Assembly (NCBI RefSeq): GCF_019168305.1
Contig: NZ_JAHTBI010000036.1
Coordinates: 51,518-115,517, forward strand
Direction: 5' to 3'
Length of the DNA stretch: 64,000 bases
Source of the DNA: Pseudomonas aegrilactucae
Lineage (GTDB): Bacteria; Pseudomonadota; Gammaproteobacteria; Pseudomonadales; Pseudomonadaceae
This document shows, piece by piece, positions 27,071 through 37,132 of the stretch. A program made the position numbers and the translations under genes. The notes under the pieces are model-generated. The model searched no databases, was not told where the DNA came from, and was given only the letters and a program-made list of their open reading frames with translations. Numbering within the stretch: the stretch's first letter is position 1; the number at the start of each line of letters is the position of its first letter.

Positions 27071-28771
27071 ATGGATGACAATTACCGCGCGGCCGTCGAT
27101 GCGGCCGCGATCTTTTCCGAGACCGACCTGAGCGGGCGTATCACCTACGTCAACCAGCAGTTCTGCAGTATCTCCGGTTACAGCCAGGAGGAGTTGCTGG
27201 GGGCCAACCACCGCATCCTCAATTCCGGCCTGCACGGGCGCGAGTTCTTTGCCGGCATGTGGCAGTCGCTGGTGGCCGGCAAGGTGTGGAAGGGCGAGAT
27301 CTGCAACCGTGCCAAGGACGGTTCGCTGTACTGGGTCGACAGCACCATGGTGCCGCTGCTGGATCCGGCCACCGGCAAGGTGCGCAAGTATGTGTCGATC
27401 CGTTTTGACGTGAGCGAGAAACGTCAGCTGCTGCACACCCTGCAGTGGCGCGTGGGGCATGACGTGCTCACCGGCTTGCCCAACCGTGCGTACCTGTCCG
27501 ACCTGCTGAACCAGGCCCTGGAGTTCTCCCGCACCGAGCGCTCGGCGTTGGCGGTGTGCATGCTTGACCTGGATGGCTTCAAGGCGGTCAACGATGGCTA
27601 CGGGCACTCCAGCGGCGACCTGTTGCTGGTGGAAGTGGCCGCGCGCCTCAAGGGCATCCTGCGTGGCGGTGATGCGGTGGCGCGTCTTTCCGGCGACGAG
27701 TTCGTGCTGATCCTGCGCCATGTCGAAAACCACGCGCAGTTACGCACGGTGCTGGGCCGTGTGTTGTCGGCGGTGGCGGCGCCGTATTCGATCCGCGAGC
27801 AGCAGATCAGTGTCAGTGCCAGTATCGGTGTGACCTTGTACCCGTCCGACAATGATGATGCCGATACCCTGCTGCGCCATGCCGACCAGGCCATGTACGT
27901 GGCCAAGCAGAGCGGGCGTAACCGCTTTCACCTGTTCGACGTGTCGCTGGACCAGGAGGTCAAGGCCACGCACCAGACGGTTGAGCGTGTGCGCCGTGCC
28001 TTGAAAGGCGGCGAACTGCGCCTGTTCTACCAGCCCAAGGTGAACATGCGCAGCGGCGCGGTGCTCGGTTTCGAGGCCTTGTTGCGCTGGCAGCACCCGC
28101 TGCGGGGGCTGGTGCCACCGGCGCTGTTCCTGCCGCTGGTGGAGCAGACCGACCTGATCGTGGACATCGGCGAGTGGGTCATCGAGCAGGCGATGGCGCA
28201 GCTGCAGCAGTGGCAGCAGGCCGGGTATCGCTGGTCGGTGAGCGTGAACATCGCGGCGCGCCATTTTCAGCGCGCCGACTTTGTCGAGCGCCTGCGCCTG
28301 TTGCTGGCGCGCCATGAGCGCGTGGCGCCACGCATGCTGGACCTGGAGATCGTCGAGTCGGTGGCGATCGAGAACATCCAGCGGGTCAGCGAGTGCCTGG
28401 AGGCCTGTCAGCAGTTGGGTGTGCAGTTTTCGCTGGATGATTTCGGTACCGGCTACTCCTCGTTGAGCTACCTCAAGCGGCTGCCGACGCAGACCATCAA
28501 GATCGACAAGTCATTTGTGCGCGACATTCTGCATGACCAGGACGACCTGGCGTTGACGCGGGCGGTGATCGGCCTGGCGCGGGCGTTCGGGCGCCAGGTG
28601 ATTGCCGAGGGCGTGGAGACGGTCGAGCACGGCGAGTTGCTGATGGGGCTGGGCTGCGAGGTGGCGCAGGGCTACGGGATTGCCCGGCCGATGCCGGCGG
28701 CTGAGGTGCTGGGCTGGGTGGGCGGGTATGTACAGCCGCATGAGTGGGTGGTGTCGGCGCAATCTGTCTGA
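27071..28771 (+). CDS. PAS-GGDEF-EAL c-di-GMP turnover protein
   Basis: The 566-residue protein has a PAS domain (about 10-115), a GGDEF domain (about 125-285) with motif SGDEF at 207-211 and an inhibitory I-site RxxD (RGGD, 198-201), then an EAL domain. The EAL domain keeps EAL at 335-337 and the DDFGTGYSSLSYLKRLP loop. Both catalytic centres look intact, so it may make and degrade c-di-GMP. Co-transcription with aer suggests it tunes motility to energy state, and the I-site suggests product feedback. Confidence 0.92.
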   Translation: MDDNYRAAVDAAAIFSETDLSGRITYVNQQFCSISGYSQEELLGANHRILNSGLHGREFFAGMWQSLVAGKVWKGEICNRAKDGSLYWVDSTMVPLLDPATGKVRKYVSIRFDVSEKRQLLHTLQWRVGHDVLTGLPNRAYLSDLLNQALEFSRTERSALAVCMLDLDGFKAVNDGYGHSSGDLLLVEVAARLKGILRGGDAVARLSGDEFVLILRHVENHAQLRTVLGRVLSAVAAPYSIREQQISVSASIGVTLYPSDNDDADTLLRHADQAMYVAKQSGRNRFHLFDVSLDQEVKATHQTVERVRRALKGGELRLFYQPKVNMRSGAVLGFEALLRWQHPLRGLVPPALFLPLVEQTDLIVDIGEWVIEQAMAQLQQWQQAGYRWSVSVNIAARHFQRADFVERLRLLLARHERVAPRMLDLEIVESVAIENIQRVSECLEACQQLGVQFSLDDFGTGYSSLSYLKRLPTQTIKIDKSFVRDILHDQDDLALTRAVIGLARAFGRQVIAEGVETVEHGELLMGLGCEVAQGYGIARPMPAAEVLGWVGGYVQPHEWVVSAQSV

Positions 28772-28779
28772 GGCTCAAG

Positions 28780-28862
28780 GGCCCCTTCGCTGGCAAGCCA
28801 GCTCCCACAGGTTGTGTGATCGGTACAGAACCCTGTGGGAGCTGGCTTGCCAGCGAAGGGGC
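28780..28862. repeat. REP inverted pair (REPIN-like)
   Basis: Two near-perfect inverted arms of about 31 bases (core GCTGGCAAGCCAGCTCCCAC) flank a loop of about 19 bases just after the c-di-GMP gene stop. It is the same family as 21863-21951 and may also end or stabilise the transcript. Confidence 0.88.
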
Positions 28863-28887
28863 CGGCGCTGTTGACGAAAATTCGCGA

Positions 28888-29382
28888 TTACAACTGTGGC
28901 GCCGTGTTCTTCACCACTGCCAGCTCCGGGTGCGCCACCAGCTTGTCGATGTGCAACTCGTCGTTGTTCATCCACGTTTCGGTCAACACCCGGTAATGCT
29001 CCATGTCGCGGCAACGCATGCGCAGGCTGTAGTCGAAGTGCCCGCTGATCAACTGGCACTCCAGCACCTGCGGGCACGCCTTCATGCAGGCCTCGAAGGC
29101 GCGTTGCGCCGAGCGCCCGCTCTGGTTGGACAGCGCCACCAGCACCAGCAGGGACAGCCCCGGCGACACCATCTGCACATCGATGATTGCACCGTAACCG
29201 CGAATCACCCCGCGCCGCTCCAGCTTGCGCACCCGCTCCAGGCACGGCCTGGGCGTCAGGTGCACCAGTGAAGACAGTTTCTCGTAGGTGATGCGCCCGT
29301 TATGGCGCAGCACATCGATGATGGCTTCGTCGATACGGTCCAGCGGCGGCGTGGCGTGCGAACGGTTGGCCTTGGTTTCCAT
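28888..29382 (-). CDS. Lrp/AsnC-family transcriptional regulator
   Basis: The 164-residue protein has an N-terminal HTH (LDRIDEAIIDVLRHNGRITY; LVHLTPRPCLERVRKLERRG) and a C-terminal RAM domain (about 75-150; ECQLISGHFDYSLRMRCRDM). Lrp-type proteins sense amino acids and often control neighbouring amino-acid genes. It lies downstream of the ornithine cyclodeaminase gene, separated only by an ABC ATPase remnant, so it probably responds to ornithine, arginine or proline. Confidence 0.92.
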   Translation of the reverse strand: METKANRSHATPPLDRIDEAIIDVLRHNGRITYEKLSSLVHLTPRPCLERVRKLERRGVIRGYGAIIDVQMVSPGLSLLVLVALSNQSGRSAQRAFEACMKACPQVLECQLISGHFDYSLRMRCRDMEHYRVLTETWMNNDELHIDKLVAHPELAVVKNTAPQL

Positions 29383-29394
29383 GATGGTGTTGAT

Positions 29395-29621
29395 TCACTT
29401 CAAACGGTTGGAGAGAAATTGCTGCAGGCGTTCGCGCTGCGGCTGGTCGAGCCTCTGCGCGCCGCCCTGTTCTTCGCCCGGCCCTGATGCAGGAACAGCA
29501 CCTGGCTCGACACCTGGCGGGCAAAGCCCATCGCGTGCGTGACCATGAGCATGGTACGGCCTTCCTCGGCCAGCGTCTGTATGACTTTGAGCACTTCGCC
29601 GACCCGTTCCGGGTCCAGTCG
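29395..29621 (-). pseudogene. Frameshifted C-terminal remnant of an amino-acid ABC transporter ATPase
   Basis: Reading leftward from 29621, the frame gives [20 protein letters not shown], then [20 protein letters not shown] and FLHQG: the D-loop, switch histidine and following helix of a polar amino-acid ATPase. Near 29478 the frame breaks. In another frame it continues [20 protein letters not shown] and FLSNRLK to a stop at 29395-29397, the normal C-terminus of this family. Walker A and signature motifs are missing. It is a dead fragment between ocd and the Lrp gene, a sign that a transporter operon once lay here. Confidence 0.85.
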
Positions 29622-29670
29622 TACGGCCGTAACCGGTGCACGGCCGTTGTCGGTGGCGCGACGACGCGGT

Positions 29671-30717
29671 TCAGGCGCGTTTCTTCTCTACGGCCTGAAG
29701 CGCTGGCTGAAGCAGGGCGAACAGGTTCTTGGGGTTGTCGAGGTCGGGTACCAGCGCGATCTCGTGGCCGATCTCCAGGGCCTTGGCCGCGTCGAGCACG
29801 TAGCGCAGGGCCGAGTAGTCTTCGATGGCGAAACCGACCGAGTCGAACAGCGTGACCTGCGCGTCGTGCTCGCGGCCGGCCACCTGGCCATTGACCACTT
29901 GCCAGAATTCGGTGATCGGCGAGTCGGCGGGCATCTGCTGGATCTCGCCTTCGATACGGCTTTGCGGCTCGTACTCGACGATCACCCGTGCCGCGTCGAC
30001 GATGTCGCGGTGCAGCTCGGTCTTGCCCGGGCAGTCGCCGCCCACGGCGTTCAGGTGCATGCCGGGTTCGATCATGTCGGCGGTGAGGATGGTGGCGTAG
30101 GCCTTGTCGGCGGTCACCGTGGTGACGATGTCGGCGCCGCGTACTGCCTCGGCCACGGACCCGGCCAGCACCACCTTGATTGCCGGGAAGGCGCGCAGAT
30201 TGGCCGCCAGCTTGGCGGTGGCCTTGGGGTCCAGGTCATACAGGCGGATCTCTTCGATACCCAGCAGGGCATGGAAGGCGATGGCCTGGAACTCGCTCTG
30301 CGAACCGTTGCCGATCAGCGCCATGCTGCGGCTGTTGGGGCGTGCCAGGTAGCGGGCGGCCAGGGCTGAGGTGGCGGCGGTACGGATCGCGGTGGTCAGG
30401 GTCATCTCGCTGAGCAGCAGCGGTGCGCCGGTGTCGACATCGCCCAGGGCGCCGAAGGCCATCACCGTGAGCATGCCGTGCTGGGTGTTCTTCGGGTGGC
30501 CGTTGACGTACTTGAAAGCATACAGGTTGGCATCGGAGGCCGGCATCAGCTCGATCACCCCATCGGGCGAGTGGTTGGCCAGGCGCGCGCATTTTTCGAA
30601 GTCGTGCCAGCGCAGGTAGTCCTCGCGGATGTACTCGGCCATTTCACCCAGGCAGGTGGTCAGGCCCTTGCGTGCTACCAGTTGGCTGAGGTCGTTAACG
30701 TCGATGTAGCGGGTCAT
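29671..30717 (-). CDS. ocd: Ornithine cyclodeaminase
   Basis: The 348-residue protein matches ornithine cyclodeaminase, which converts L-ornithine to L-proline and ammonia with bound NAD. It shows the substrate-site stretch [14 protein letters not shown] (catalytic-site lysine), the Rossmann motif [20 protein letters not shown], and [14 protein letters not shown] with the proton-transfer aspartate. Length and motifs fit the P. putida enzyme. It supplies proline from arginine/ornithine breakdown. The linked Lrp gene is a likely regulator. Confidence 0.93.
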   Translation of the reverse strand: MTRYIDVNDLSQLVARKGLTTCLGEMAEYIREDYLRWHDFEKCARLANHSPDGVIELMPASDANLYAFKYVNGHPKNTQHGMLTVMAFGALGDVDTGAPLLLSEMTLTTAIRTAATSALAARYLARPNSRSMALIGNGSQSEFQAIAFHALLGIEEIRLYDLDPKATAKLAANLRAFPAIKVVLAGSVAEAVRGADIVTTVTADKAYATILTADMIEPGMHLNAVGGDCPGKTELHRDIVDAARVIVEYEPQSRIEGEIQQMPADSPITEFWQVVNGQVAGREHDAQVTLFDSVGFAIEDYSALRYVLDAAKALEIGHEIALVPDLDNPKNLFALLQPALQAVEKKRA

Positions 30718-30903
30718 GATGTGCTCCTTCTTGTAGGCGGTTCAGTGGCGCACGGGCAGGTTGCCTGCACCGAGGCCCGCACCCGGGTGGCGAATGGCTC
30801 TATTGTCGATGCGGTGGCGTTGCAATCCCCGCTGAAGCACGCTGGGTGCTCAGCCGGGACAAGCTGAAAAGCGGGGATTGGCAGCCGAATCGGCTGCGAG
30901 GTT

Positions 30904-32670
30904 TCACGTTGCAGGCAACCCTTGCGCCTGCAGTCGCTTGTAGAGCGTGGTGCGGCTGACGCCGAGCTGGCGCGCCAGTTGCGAGACATTGCCGTTGGCG
31001 GCCTTGAGCAGCGTGGCCAGGTCATCGGTGGGGGCGGTGGCGGGCGAAGACGCCCCCGGCAGGTCGACGAAGAAACTGTCGGGCAGGTGCTCGAACCTCA
31101 CCGGTGCGCGCCCGGCCAACGCCAGGGCCACCTGCAACACGCTCGCCAGCTGGCGCAGGTTGCCCGGCCACGGGTGCTCCAGCAGCAGCGCCAGCACCTT
31201 GTGGCTGAGCACGCCGGGCTGCCCCGGTTCGCGGTACTGCTGGCACAGTCGCTCGATCAGCGCGCGCCGGTCGCTGCGTTCGCGCAGCGGCGGCAAGGTC
31301 AGGCTCAGCCCGGCGATACGGTAGTACAGGTCCTGGCGAAACAGGCCTGCACGGACCTGGTGTTGCAGGTCGTGGTTGGTGGCCGAGACCACACGGATAT
31401 CCACCTGGATCGGCTCGCCACCGCCCAGTGGCTGAATGCAGCGCTCCTGCAGAAAACGCAGCAGGCGCGCCTGGGTCGGCAGCGGCATGTCGCCGATTTC
31501 GTCGAGAAACAGGATGCCGCGGTCGGCCTTGCGAATCAGCCCCGTGCTGCCCTTGTGGTGGGCGCCGGTGAACGCGCCTTTTTCATAGCCGAACAACTCC
31601 GATTCCACCAGCTCGGCGGGGATGGCGGCACAGTTCACCGCCACCAGCGGGTGCGCAGCGCGGCTGCTGGCCTGGTGCAGGGCATTGACGAAGACCTCCT
31701 TGCCGACCCCGGTTTCACCGTGGATCAGCAGCGGCACGTTCTTCTCCAGCAGCAGCGTAGCCTGGCGCAGCGCCTTGCCGATACGCGGGTCGGTGTCGGC
31801 GGGCGGTGCCTGGGCAGGGCGTGCGGTGGGTGCAGCGAGCTGGCAATGGAAGCGGTTGCGTTCGGCCACCTGCACCGCGAACGCGTGCGCCGGCGGGTTG
31901 GCGAGCAACTGGCCCAGCGGGGTCTGGAACAGGTGCTCCACGCTGGCGTGCAATGGGCTTTGCCCGAGCAGGCTGTCGGCCCGCCGGTTGGCCGCGCGCA
32001 CCGTGCCCTGGGCATCGAACAGCAGCAGCCCGGCCCATTGGCTGTCGAGGTTGTTGGGCCCGGTATTGAAGCTCAGTTGCCAGCACTGGCCGGCGTAGCC
32101 GCGCAGGATCAGGCGGTTCTCCAGGCTCTGGCTGAGCATGCGCACCAGGCCCAGGGTCTGTGATGAGGGTAGATAGCTGTCGCTGGACACGTCGAGCACG
32201 CCGATCAACTGGCGTTCGCCGTCGAACAGCGGCGCTGCGGCCCCGGCCATGAAGCGGTTGAGTGTGAGGAAGTGCTCGTCATGCCCCACGTGCACCGCCT
32301 GGCGGCAGGCCAGGGCCGTGCCGATCGCGTTGGTGCCCACGCCCCGTTCGAGCCAGCAGGCGCCAGGCATGAAGCCGCTGGCCTGGCGCGGGTCCGGGCA
32401 ATGCCGGGTGCCCCAGGTTTCGAGCAGATGGCCCTGGGCGTCGCTGAGCATGATCAGGTAGCTGGAGCGCCCGAGCAGATGCGTGAAGCCTGGCAGCACT
32501 TCGTCGCGGGTGGTGTGCAGCAGCAGGTGCTGGCGTTCCAGCAACGTGCGCAGTTGCTGTGCCGAGGCGCTGCCGAAATCCGGCAGTGAGTGGTGGTCCA
32601 GGCCAAAGGCCCGGCAACGCGCCCAGGACGCCTGGATCAATTGCGTGTGGGTCGCGGCAGCAGCGGCCAT
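30904..32670 (-). CDS. AcoR-like sigma54-dependent activator (GAF-AAA-Fis)
   Basis: The 588-residue protein has an N-terminal GAF-type sensing region (about 60-190, with RGVGTNAIGTALACRQAVHV) and a short linker. An AAA+ domain carries Walker A GETGVGKE (318-325), GAFTGA (365-370) and Walker B FLDEIGD (388-394), and a Fis-type HTH (about 545-585) closes the protein. GAFTGA contacts sigma54, so it is a genuine activator. It is divergent from an ABC import operon that has a sigma54 promoter and repeated TGTTC elements, its most likely target. The signal is probably a small polyol or alcohol. Confidence 0.94.
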   Translation of the reverse strand: MAAAAATHTQLIQASWARCRAFGLDHHSLPDFGSASAQQLRTLLERQHLLLHTTRDEVLPGFTHLLGRSSYLIMLSDAQGHLLETWGTRHCPDPRQASGFMPGACWLERGVGTNAIGTALACRQAVHVGHDEHFLTLNRFMAGAAAPLFDGERQLIGVLDVSSDSYLPSSQTLGLVRMLSQSLENRLILRGYAGQCWQLSFNTGPNNLDSQWAGLLLFDAQGTVRAANRRADSLLGQSPLHASVEHLFQTPLGQLLANPPAHAFAVQVAERNRFHCQLAAPTARPAQAPPADTDPRIGKALRQATLLLEKNVPLLIHGETGVGKEVFVNALHQASSRAAHPLVAVNCAAIPAELVESELFGYEKGAFTGAHHKGSTGLIRKADRGILFLDEIGDMPLPTQARLLRFLQERCIQPLGGGEPIQVDIRVVSATNHDLQHQVRAGLFRQDLYYRIAGLSLTLPPLRERSDRRALIERLCQQYREPGQPGVLSHKVLALLLEHPWPGNLRQLASVLQVALALAGRAPVRFEHLPDSFFVDLPGASSPATAPTDDLATLLKAANGNVSQLARQLGVSRTTLYKRLQAQGLPAT

Positions 32671-32743
32671 GGGCCTGTCCTGTGTGAAGGCTGTGTGGTT
32701 GTTGTTGTGCGGCGTGGATCGAGCCGCCAGCGTTTATCCAGTG

Positions 32744-32812
32744 TTGTTCAGTCCTGTTCGTTGTCAATTTCCGGGTGTTCAGTTGTTCAGCGCGGGTTGT
32801 TCATTTGTGTTC
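32744..32812. promoter_or_regulatory. Three pairs of TGTTC repeats, likely activator binding sites
   Basis: TGTTCA or TGTTCG begins at 32744, 32754, 32775, 32783, 32797 and 32807, all in the same direction. They form pairs spaced 10, 8 and 10 bases. The cluster lies 75-143 bases upstream of the sigma54 promoter and in front of the divergent activator gene, where an enhancer-binding protein should bind. Confidence 0.55.
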
Positions 32813-32886
32813 ATCGGCGAACCTGCCCTGGCCGCAGGCACACGTAAACCTGAACCCTTTCAAGGCCTTGCGCGCTGAACACGGCG

Positions 32887-32902
32887 CTGGCACGAATCTG
32901 GC
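32887..32902 (+). promoter_or_regulatory. Sigma54 (-24/-12) promoter of the ABC import operon
   Basis: TGGCACGAATCTGGCT matches the sigma54 consensus TGGCACG-N4-TTGCW at all fixed positions but one, with GG and GC correctly spaced. It lies 42 bases before the first ATG of the operon. Confidence 0.8.
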
Positions 32903-32943
32903 TGTACTGCAGCGCCCGCCCAACAACAAGAAAAGGGTCGCCC

Positions 32944-34038
32944 ATGTCGCTCACGCTGGAGCACGTCAGCCGTACCGTCGACGGCCAGGTCTGTATCGCC
33001 GATGCCTGCCTGAGCTTCGAGCCCGGCTCGTTCAACGTCCTGCTCGGCCGCACCCTGGCCGGCAAGACCAGCCTGATGCGCCTGATGGCCGGGCTGGATC
33101 GGCCCGACCACGGACGGGTGCTGATGAACGCTGTGGATGTCACCGGGCGGCCGGTGCGCCAGCGCAATGTGTCGATGGTGTATCAGCAGTTCATCAACTA
33201 CCCGACGCTGAATGTGTTCGAGAACATCGCCTCGCCGTTGCGCCAGGGCCGTGTCAGCGAAGACGAAATCCACCAACGGGTGCAGCGCACCGCTGCCATG
33301 TTGCGCATCGAGAAGTACCTCGAACGCTATCCGCTCGAGCTGTCCGGTGGCCAGCAGCAGCGCACGGCCATGGCGCGGGCGCTGGTCAAGGACGCTGAAC
33401 TGATCCTGTTCGACGAGCCACTGGTGAACCTGGACTACAAGCTGCGCGAAGAGCTGCGCCAGGAGATGCGCGAACTATTCGCCATGCGCCACTGCATTGC
33501 CGTGTACGCCACCACCGAACCGAACGAGGCCCTGGCGCTGGGCGGTACCACGACGATCCTGCATGAGGGCCGCATCGTGCAGAGCGGGCGGACTCCGTAC
33601 GTGTACCACCAGCCCTGCAGCGTGCTGGCCGCCGAGCTGTTTTCCGAGCCGCCGATCAACCTGATGCCGGGGCGTATCGCCGGCAACGAAGTCAGTTTTG
33701 CCGGGGTGGTGCACTTTGCGATGAATGCCGACCTCAAGCGCATCGGCGATGGCAACTATCGCTTCGGCGTGCGCCCCAGCCATATCAGCCTGGTGCCGTC
33801 CAATGACGATGACCTTGAGCTGGCGGTGCAGGTGCAACTGGCCGAGATCAGCGGTTCGGAAACCTTCCTGCATGTGCGCAACGAGCAGTTCAGCCTGATC
33901 CTGCACCTGCCGGGCGTGCACGAGTACGGCGTGGATACGCCCATTCGCATCTATATCCCGACCCACAAGCTGTTTGTCTTCGCCACCGACGGCGCGTTGA
34001 TCCAGGCCCCGGGCGTGCGTGAAACGAGGGCTGCCTGA
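32944..34038 (+). CDS. ABC transporter ATPase 1, glycerol-type importer (GlpS-like)
   Basis: The 364-residue MalK-type ATPase has Walker A GRTLAGKT, Q-loop VYQQF, a canonical signature LSGGQQQR, Walker B LILFDEP and a C-terminal OB-like regulatory domain from about 240. The switch-region histidine is replaced: the position reads YATTEPNEA where YVTHDQLEA is usual. It is the first gene of a six-gene operon (two ATPases, two permeases, a DUF2160 protein, a binding protein), the set known for rhizobial glycerol import (GlpSTPQV). It probably pairs with ATPase 2 as a heterodimer. Confidence 0.9.
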   Translation: MSLTLEHVSRTVDGQVCIADACLSFEPGSFNVLLGRTLAGKTSLMRLMAGLDRPDHGRVLMNAVDVTGRPVRQRNVSMVYQQFINYPTLNVFENIASPLRQGRVSEDEIHQRVQRTAAMLRIEKYLERYPLELSGGQQQRTAMARALVKDAELILFDEPLVNLDYKLREELRQEMRELFAMRHCIAVYATTEPNEALALGGTTTILHEGRIVQSGRTPYVYHQPCSVLAAELFSEPPINLMPGRIAGNEVSFAGVVHFAMNADLKRIGDGNYRFGVRPSHISLVPSNDDDLELAVQVQLAEISGSETFLHVRNEQFSLILHLPGVHEYGVDTPIRIYIPTHKLFVFATDGALIQAPGVRETRAA

Positions 34039-35128
34039 TGGCCGAGATCCGCCTGCAGCACCTGGCGCACAGCTACAGCAAGCACCCTGGCAACGACGAC
34101 TATGCGCTGCGCGAACTCGACCATGTGTGGGCACAGGGCGGCGCCTACGCGCTGCTGGGGCCGTCGGGCTGCGGCAAGTCGACCTTGCTCAACCTCATCT
34201 CCGGGCTGCTCACCCCGTCCCAGGGCCAGGTGCTGTTCGACGGCAAGGTGGTCAACACGCTGTCGCCGCAGGCGCGCAATATCGCCCAGGTGTTCCAGTT
34301 CCCGGTGGTGTACGACACCATGACGGTGTACGACAACCTGGCGTTTCCCTTGCGCAACCAGGGTCACGACGAGGCACGGGTCACCGCCAAGGTGACGGAA
34401 ATCGCCGAGGTGCTGGAGTTGGGCAGCGTGCTGCACAAGAAGGCGCGCAACCTCAGTGCCGACGAGAAGCAGAAGGTGTCCATGGGCCGCGGGCTGGTGC
34501 GCGATGACGTGTCGGCGATCCTGTTCGACGAGCCGCTGACGGTGATCGACCCGCACCTGAAGTGGAAGTTGCGGCGCAAGCTCAAGCAGATCCATGAGCA
34601 GTTCAACATCACCATGATCTACGTGACCCACGATCAGTTGGAGGCCTCGACCTTCGCCGAGAAGATCGCGGTGATGTACGGCGGGCAGATCGTCCAGTTC
34701 GGCACCCCGCGCGAGCTGTTCGAGCGCCCGCGCCACACCTTTGTCGGCTACTTCATCGGCAGCCCCGGCATGAACCTGATCACGGTGCAGGCGCAGCCCG
34801 GCGGGGTCGGCTTTGCCTCGACCCACCTGCCGCTGTCGACCACGCTGCAGGCGCAACTGGCGCACCTGTCGGCGGCCCGGGTGCAGGTGGGTATCCGCCC
34901 CGAGTTCGTGCAGGTGTGGGATGCGCCGTTCGAGCAGGCTTACCGCGCGCGGGTGGTGGATGTCGAAGACCTCGGCACCTACAGGATTCTTACCCTGGAC
35001 CTGGACGGCGCGGCACTCAAGGTGCGCCTGGGCGAGGATCGCGTGGTGCCCGAGGGCCAGGCCTGGGTCAGTTTTCCGGCGCAGTGGCTGATGCTGTATG
35101 TCGATGATGTGCTGCTGGAGGCCCAGGC

Positions 35129-35132
<4 letters not shown>
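34038..35132 (+). CDS. ABC transporter ATPase 2, glycerol-type importer (GlpT-like)
   Basis: The 364-residue ATPase has a canonical Walker A GPSGCGKST, Walker B ILFDEP and the switch histidine YVTHDQLEA. The signature reads LSADEKQKV instead of LSGGQ, so it cannot complete a normal ATP site on its partner. The start overlaps the stop of ATPase 1 by one base (TGATG), so translation is coupled. Together with ATPase 1 it would form one consensus and one degenerate ATP site. Confidence 0.9.
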
Positions 35133-35992
<860 letters not shown>

Positions 35993-35998
35993 GAGGGC

Positions 35999-36802
<804 letters not shown>

Positions 36803-36812
36803 GGAGAGCGCC

Positions 36813-37085
36813 ATGGACTGGATGGCTTGGACCCTGCCCACCGCGCTGTTCTTCGTGGCCATCGGCGTGTTGCTGGCGGGCATGACCGTGCTGGAGTTGC
36901 GCCGGCCCTGCGTGGAGCGTCGCGGCTTTCTGCCGATCGCGACCACGCGGGGCGATCGCCTGTTTATCGGTCTGCTGGTCAGCGCCTACCTGCATCTGCT
37001 GGTGATCGGCGTGACCGACTGGAACCTGTGGGTGGCCTCGCTGCTGTCGCTGGCCTGGCTGTTGGTGGTGATGCGTTGGGGTTAG
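36813..37085 (+). CDS. DUF2160-type small membrane protein of the importer operon
   Basis: The 90-residue protein (MDWMAWTLPTALFFVAIGVL) has about three hydrophobic segments. Such DUF2160 proteins occur with glycerol-type ABC import operons; their role is unknown, perhaps stabilising the permeases. The ATG at 36813 follows GAGGAGAGC and comes ten bases after the permease 2 stop. Its presence is the main clue that the importer is of the glycerol type. Confidence 0.85.
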   Translation: MDWMAWTLPTALFFVAIGVLLAGMTVLELRRPCVERRGFLPIATTRGDRLFIGLLVSAYLHLLVIGVTDWNLWVASLLSLAWLLVVMRWG

Positions 37086-37132
37086 CCGAGCGGTTCGGCG
37101 CGGCTCCAGGGAAATTCAATCGGGAGATCACT

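Noticed and set aside
21863..28862. Repeated palindromes as a possible CRISPR array
   Set aside because: The repeats are single inverted pairs far apart, without regular spacers or cas genes; they fit REP elements.
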